From the NCBI RefSeq assembly GCF_036320485.1, contig NZ_CP132911.1:3410001-3474000 (forward strand): 64,000 bases of DNA. The letters run 5' to 3'. This stretch comes from Dyella sp. A6. GTDB lineage: Bacteria; Pseudomonadota; Gammaproteobacteria; Xanthomonadales; Rhodanobacteraceae. Below the pieces are notes generated by a model that was not told the origin of the DNA, searched no databases, and was given only the letters and a program-made list of their open reading frames with translations. Of the stretch, positions 62,562 through 64,000 are shown piece after piece. A program made the translations under genes and the position numbers. How positions within the stretch are numbered: position 1 is the first letter of the stretch; the number at the start of each line of letters is the position of its first letter.

Positions 62562-63347
62562 ATGAAAGCCATCTACGCTCTGCTCGCCCTGCTCGTCGTC
62601 GCCACCGCGCCATGCGCCACGGCTCACGAGTCCATTCCGGTCTACGGCTACACCGTGGTGCACGCCTACCCGCACGACCCGAAGGCCTATACCGAGGGGC
62701 TGCTCTACCTGCACGGGTACCTGTACGAAAGCACCGGCCAGGTCGGTGAATCCACCGTGCGCAAGGTGGACCTGGACACCGGCAAGGTGCTGCAGAAAAC
62801 CAGCACGCCCTGGCCCGACTACGGCGAGGGAATCGCGGTATGGCAGAACCGGCTGATCCAGCTGACCTGGCGCAGCCACCAGGGCTTCATCTACGACCTC
62901 GCCACGCTGAAACCGCTGGCGCGCTTTCCGTATCCCGGCGAGGGCTGGGCGCTCACCAGCGACGGCAGCTACCTGTACATGAGCGACGGCACGCCGGTGA
63001 TCCGCCGGCTCGACCCGAACACGCTGAAACAGGTCGGCAGCATCAAGGTCACCGCCAACGGCAAGCCACTGCAGAACATCAACGAACTGGAGTGGGTGAA
63101 AGGCCAGATCTTCGCCAATGTATGGCTGACCAACCGCATCGCACGCATCGACCCGGCCACGGGCAAGGTGGTCGGCTGGATCGACCTGACCGGCCTCGCA
63201 CCCAAGCCCGACACGCTGGCCGACCCGGTCAACGACGTGCTCAACGGCATCGCCTACGATGCGAAGCACGACCGCCTGTTCGTCACTGGCAAATGCTGGC
63301 CTAAGCTCTATCAGATCAGGCTGACCGGACCGAAGCGCCGGAGCTGA
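62562..63347 (+). CDS. glutaminyl-peptide cyclotransferase (secreted)
   Basis: Converts N-terminal Gln of peptides to pyroglutamate. Beta-propeller type, 261 residues with a Sec signal (1-21, ending CATA). PHDPKAYTEGLLYLHGYLYESTGQVGESTVRKVDL (about 37-71) and the catalytic Glu region LNGIAYDAKHDRLFVTGKCWPKLYQI at the end are the plant/bacterial QC signature; NINELEWVKGQIFANVWLTNRIARIDP (about 168-194) is likewise conserved. Same propeller family as the papaya and Xanthomonas QC. The ATG at 62562 is preferred to one at 62544 as it starts the signal peptide. Confidence 0.92.
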   Translation: MKAIYALLALLVVATAPCATAHESIPVYGYTVVHAYPHDPKAYTEGLLYLHGYLYESTGQVGESTVRKVDLDTGKVLQKTSTPWPDYGEGIAVWQNRLIQLTWRSHQGFIYDLATLKPLARFPYPGEGWALTSDGSYLYMSDGTPVIRRLDPNTLKQVGSIKVTANGKPLQNINELEWVKGQIFANVWLTNRIARIDPATGKVVGWIDLTGLAPKPDTLADPVNDVLNGIAYDAKHDRLFVTGKCWPKLYQIRLTGPKRRS

Positions 63348-63383
63348 CGCTTCGCCCTGGCGGGTTCCGCCGCTGGCAGCTCA

Positions 63384-64000
63384 TCACCGCCGTGCATCGG
63401 GAATCACCCCGATCCGGCGCATCCACGCATCGGCGAGCTTCGGCCAACCGGTAATCGGGAGCCGCGTACGGCGCAGGCCGAAGGCGTGTCCGCCATGCGC
63501 ATACAGATGCATCTCCGCCGGCACGTGTGCCTTGGCCAGTGCCATGTAATAGACCAGCGCCTGGTTCACGCCGTCGACGTAGTCGTCTTCCGCCTGCACC
63601 AGGAAGGTGGGCGGTGTGCCACGCGAGACCGGCACATTCGGATTGAGCTTGTCCGCATCACTGGCCAGATGCCCCGGATAGATCGCCATCGCGAAATCCG
63701 GGCGATCGCTTTGCCGGTCCGCCGCATCCACCGGCGGATAAAAACGACGCTTGAACAGGGTGCTGGTTTCCGCGACCAGGAAGCCGCCGGCCGAAAAGCC
63801 GATCACCCCGACCTTGTGCGGATCGATGCGCCACTTCGCGGCATGGGAGCGCACCAGTCGCAAGGTCCGCTGCGCATCCTGCAGCGAAGGCAGCGACACG
63901 GCGAAATCGTCGGGCCGGCACTTGCAGTGCCAGTCGTAGGGCACGCTGGGCACGCGGTACTTCAGCAGCACGCAGGTGATGCCCTCGGAGGTCAGCCAGT
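63384..64000 (-). CDS. alpha/beta hydrolase, esterase/acetyl-xylan-esterase-like (5' end outside window)
   Basis: C-terminal about 205 residues. The nucleophile elbow is VGVIGFSAGGFLVAE (G-F-S-A-G-G). A catalytic Asp follows in TPPTFLVQAEDDYVDGVN and the catalytic His in MHLYAHGGHAFGLRR, which is the BD-FAE/lipase pattern; the N-terminal HGGG oxyanion segment must lie beyond base 64000. A PVDAADRQSDRPDFAMAIYPG loop separates the nucleophile from the Asp. The substrate is unknown; many relatives are carbohydrate esterases. It is convergent with the glutaminyl cyclotransferase gene. Confidence 0.85.
   Translation of the reverse strand, partial: WLTSEGITCVLLKYRVPSVPYDWHCKCRPDDFAVSLPSLQDAQRTLRLVRSHAAKWRIDPHKVGVIGFSAGGFLVAETSTLFKRRFYPPVDAADRQSDRPDFAMAIYPGHLASDADKLNPNVPVSRGTPPTFLVQAEDDYVDGVNQALVYYMALAKAHVPAEMHLYAHGGHAFGLRRTRLPITGWPKLADAWMRRIGVIPDARR

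Noticed and set aside
1..64000. tRNA, rRNA, CRISPR arrays, insertion sequences, phage genes
   Set aside because: I looked for these across the window and saw no support for any; rare weak repeats were coding-sequence periodicity.

Overview
This window is a 64-kb stretch of a GC-rich gammaproteobacterial chromosome, most likely from the Xanthomonadales (Rhodanobacteraceae-like: Rhodanobacter, Dyella, Frateuria). The reasons are the high GC content, the EngB - cytochrome c4 - DsbA - endonuclease/exonuclease/phosphatase neighbourhood, an aa3 cytochrome oxidase cluster that includes SURF1, CtaA and CtaB, a PutA without a DNA-binding domain, and a large Caulobacter-type TonB-dependent receptor. 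I see no phage, insertion sequence, CRISPR array, rRNA or tRNA. It reads as core genome with a few accessory insertions.

Layout. 1-10.1 kb: M3 metallopeptidase (3' end outside), a small conserved gene and bioD; then msrC, engB divergent from cytochrome c4, two DsbA-like proteins, an EEP hydrolase, a small membrane protein and a convergent GH17 membrane glucan enzyme. 10.1-20.7 kb: a TonB-dependent receptor apparently inserted between two copies of one divergent start region, then slt, an NAD-dependent epimerase, cca and a frameshifted YfhO-like membrane protein. 20.7-29.3 kb: a MidA-like methyltransferase, a TonB receptor under an 18-bp palindrome that looks like a Zur box, an EcsC-like protein, a pteridine-reductase-like SDR, and a peptide-tagging/proteolysis set (Anbu protease, alpha-E protein, circularly permuted ATP-grasp). 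29.4-37.3 kb: folK, an MscS-type channel, a membrane protein, folB, tsaD, then divergently rpsU, yqeY, dnaG and dedA. 37.3-40.7 kb: mgtA, preceded by a 69-codon ORF and a long structured leader. 40.7-48.7 kb: the aa3 oxidase cluster (ctaC, ctaD, small protein, ctaE, SURF1, Sco-like protein, ctaA, ctaB). 48.9-64 kb: putA, an ArsR repressor divergent from an SDR with an operator between them, an aldehyde dehydrogenase, a FadL porin, a YcgL protein, a 1154-residue membrane ankyrin protein, a Kef-type antiporter, glutaminyl cyclotransferase and an alpha/beta hydrolase (5' end outside).

The genes form several functional groups: respiratory electron transfer with its haem A and copper assembly factors (about 14 genes), periplasmic thiol and envelope maintenance (DsbA pair, Slt, GH17), folate and biotin steps (folK, folB, FolM-like, bioD), translation and replication initiation (tsaD, rpsU, dnaG), and cation homeostasis (mgtA, Kef, and the predicted zinc-responsive receptor). 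The most interesting signals are the structured leader upstream of mgtA, the predicted Zur-controlled receptor, and the duplicated start region that brackets the large TonB receptor.
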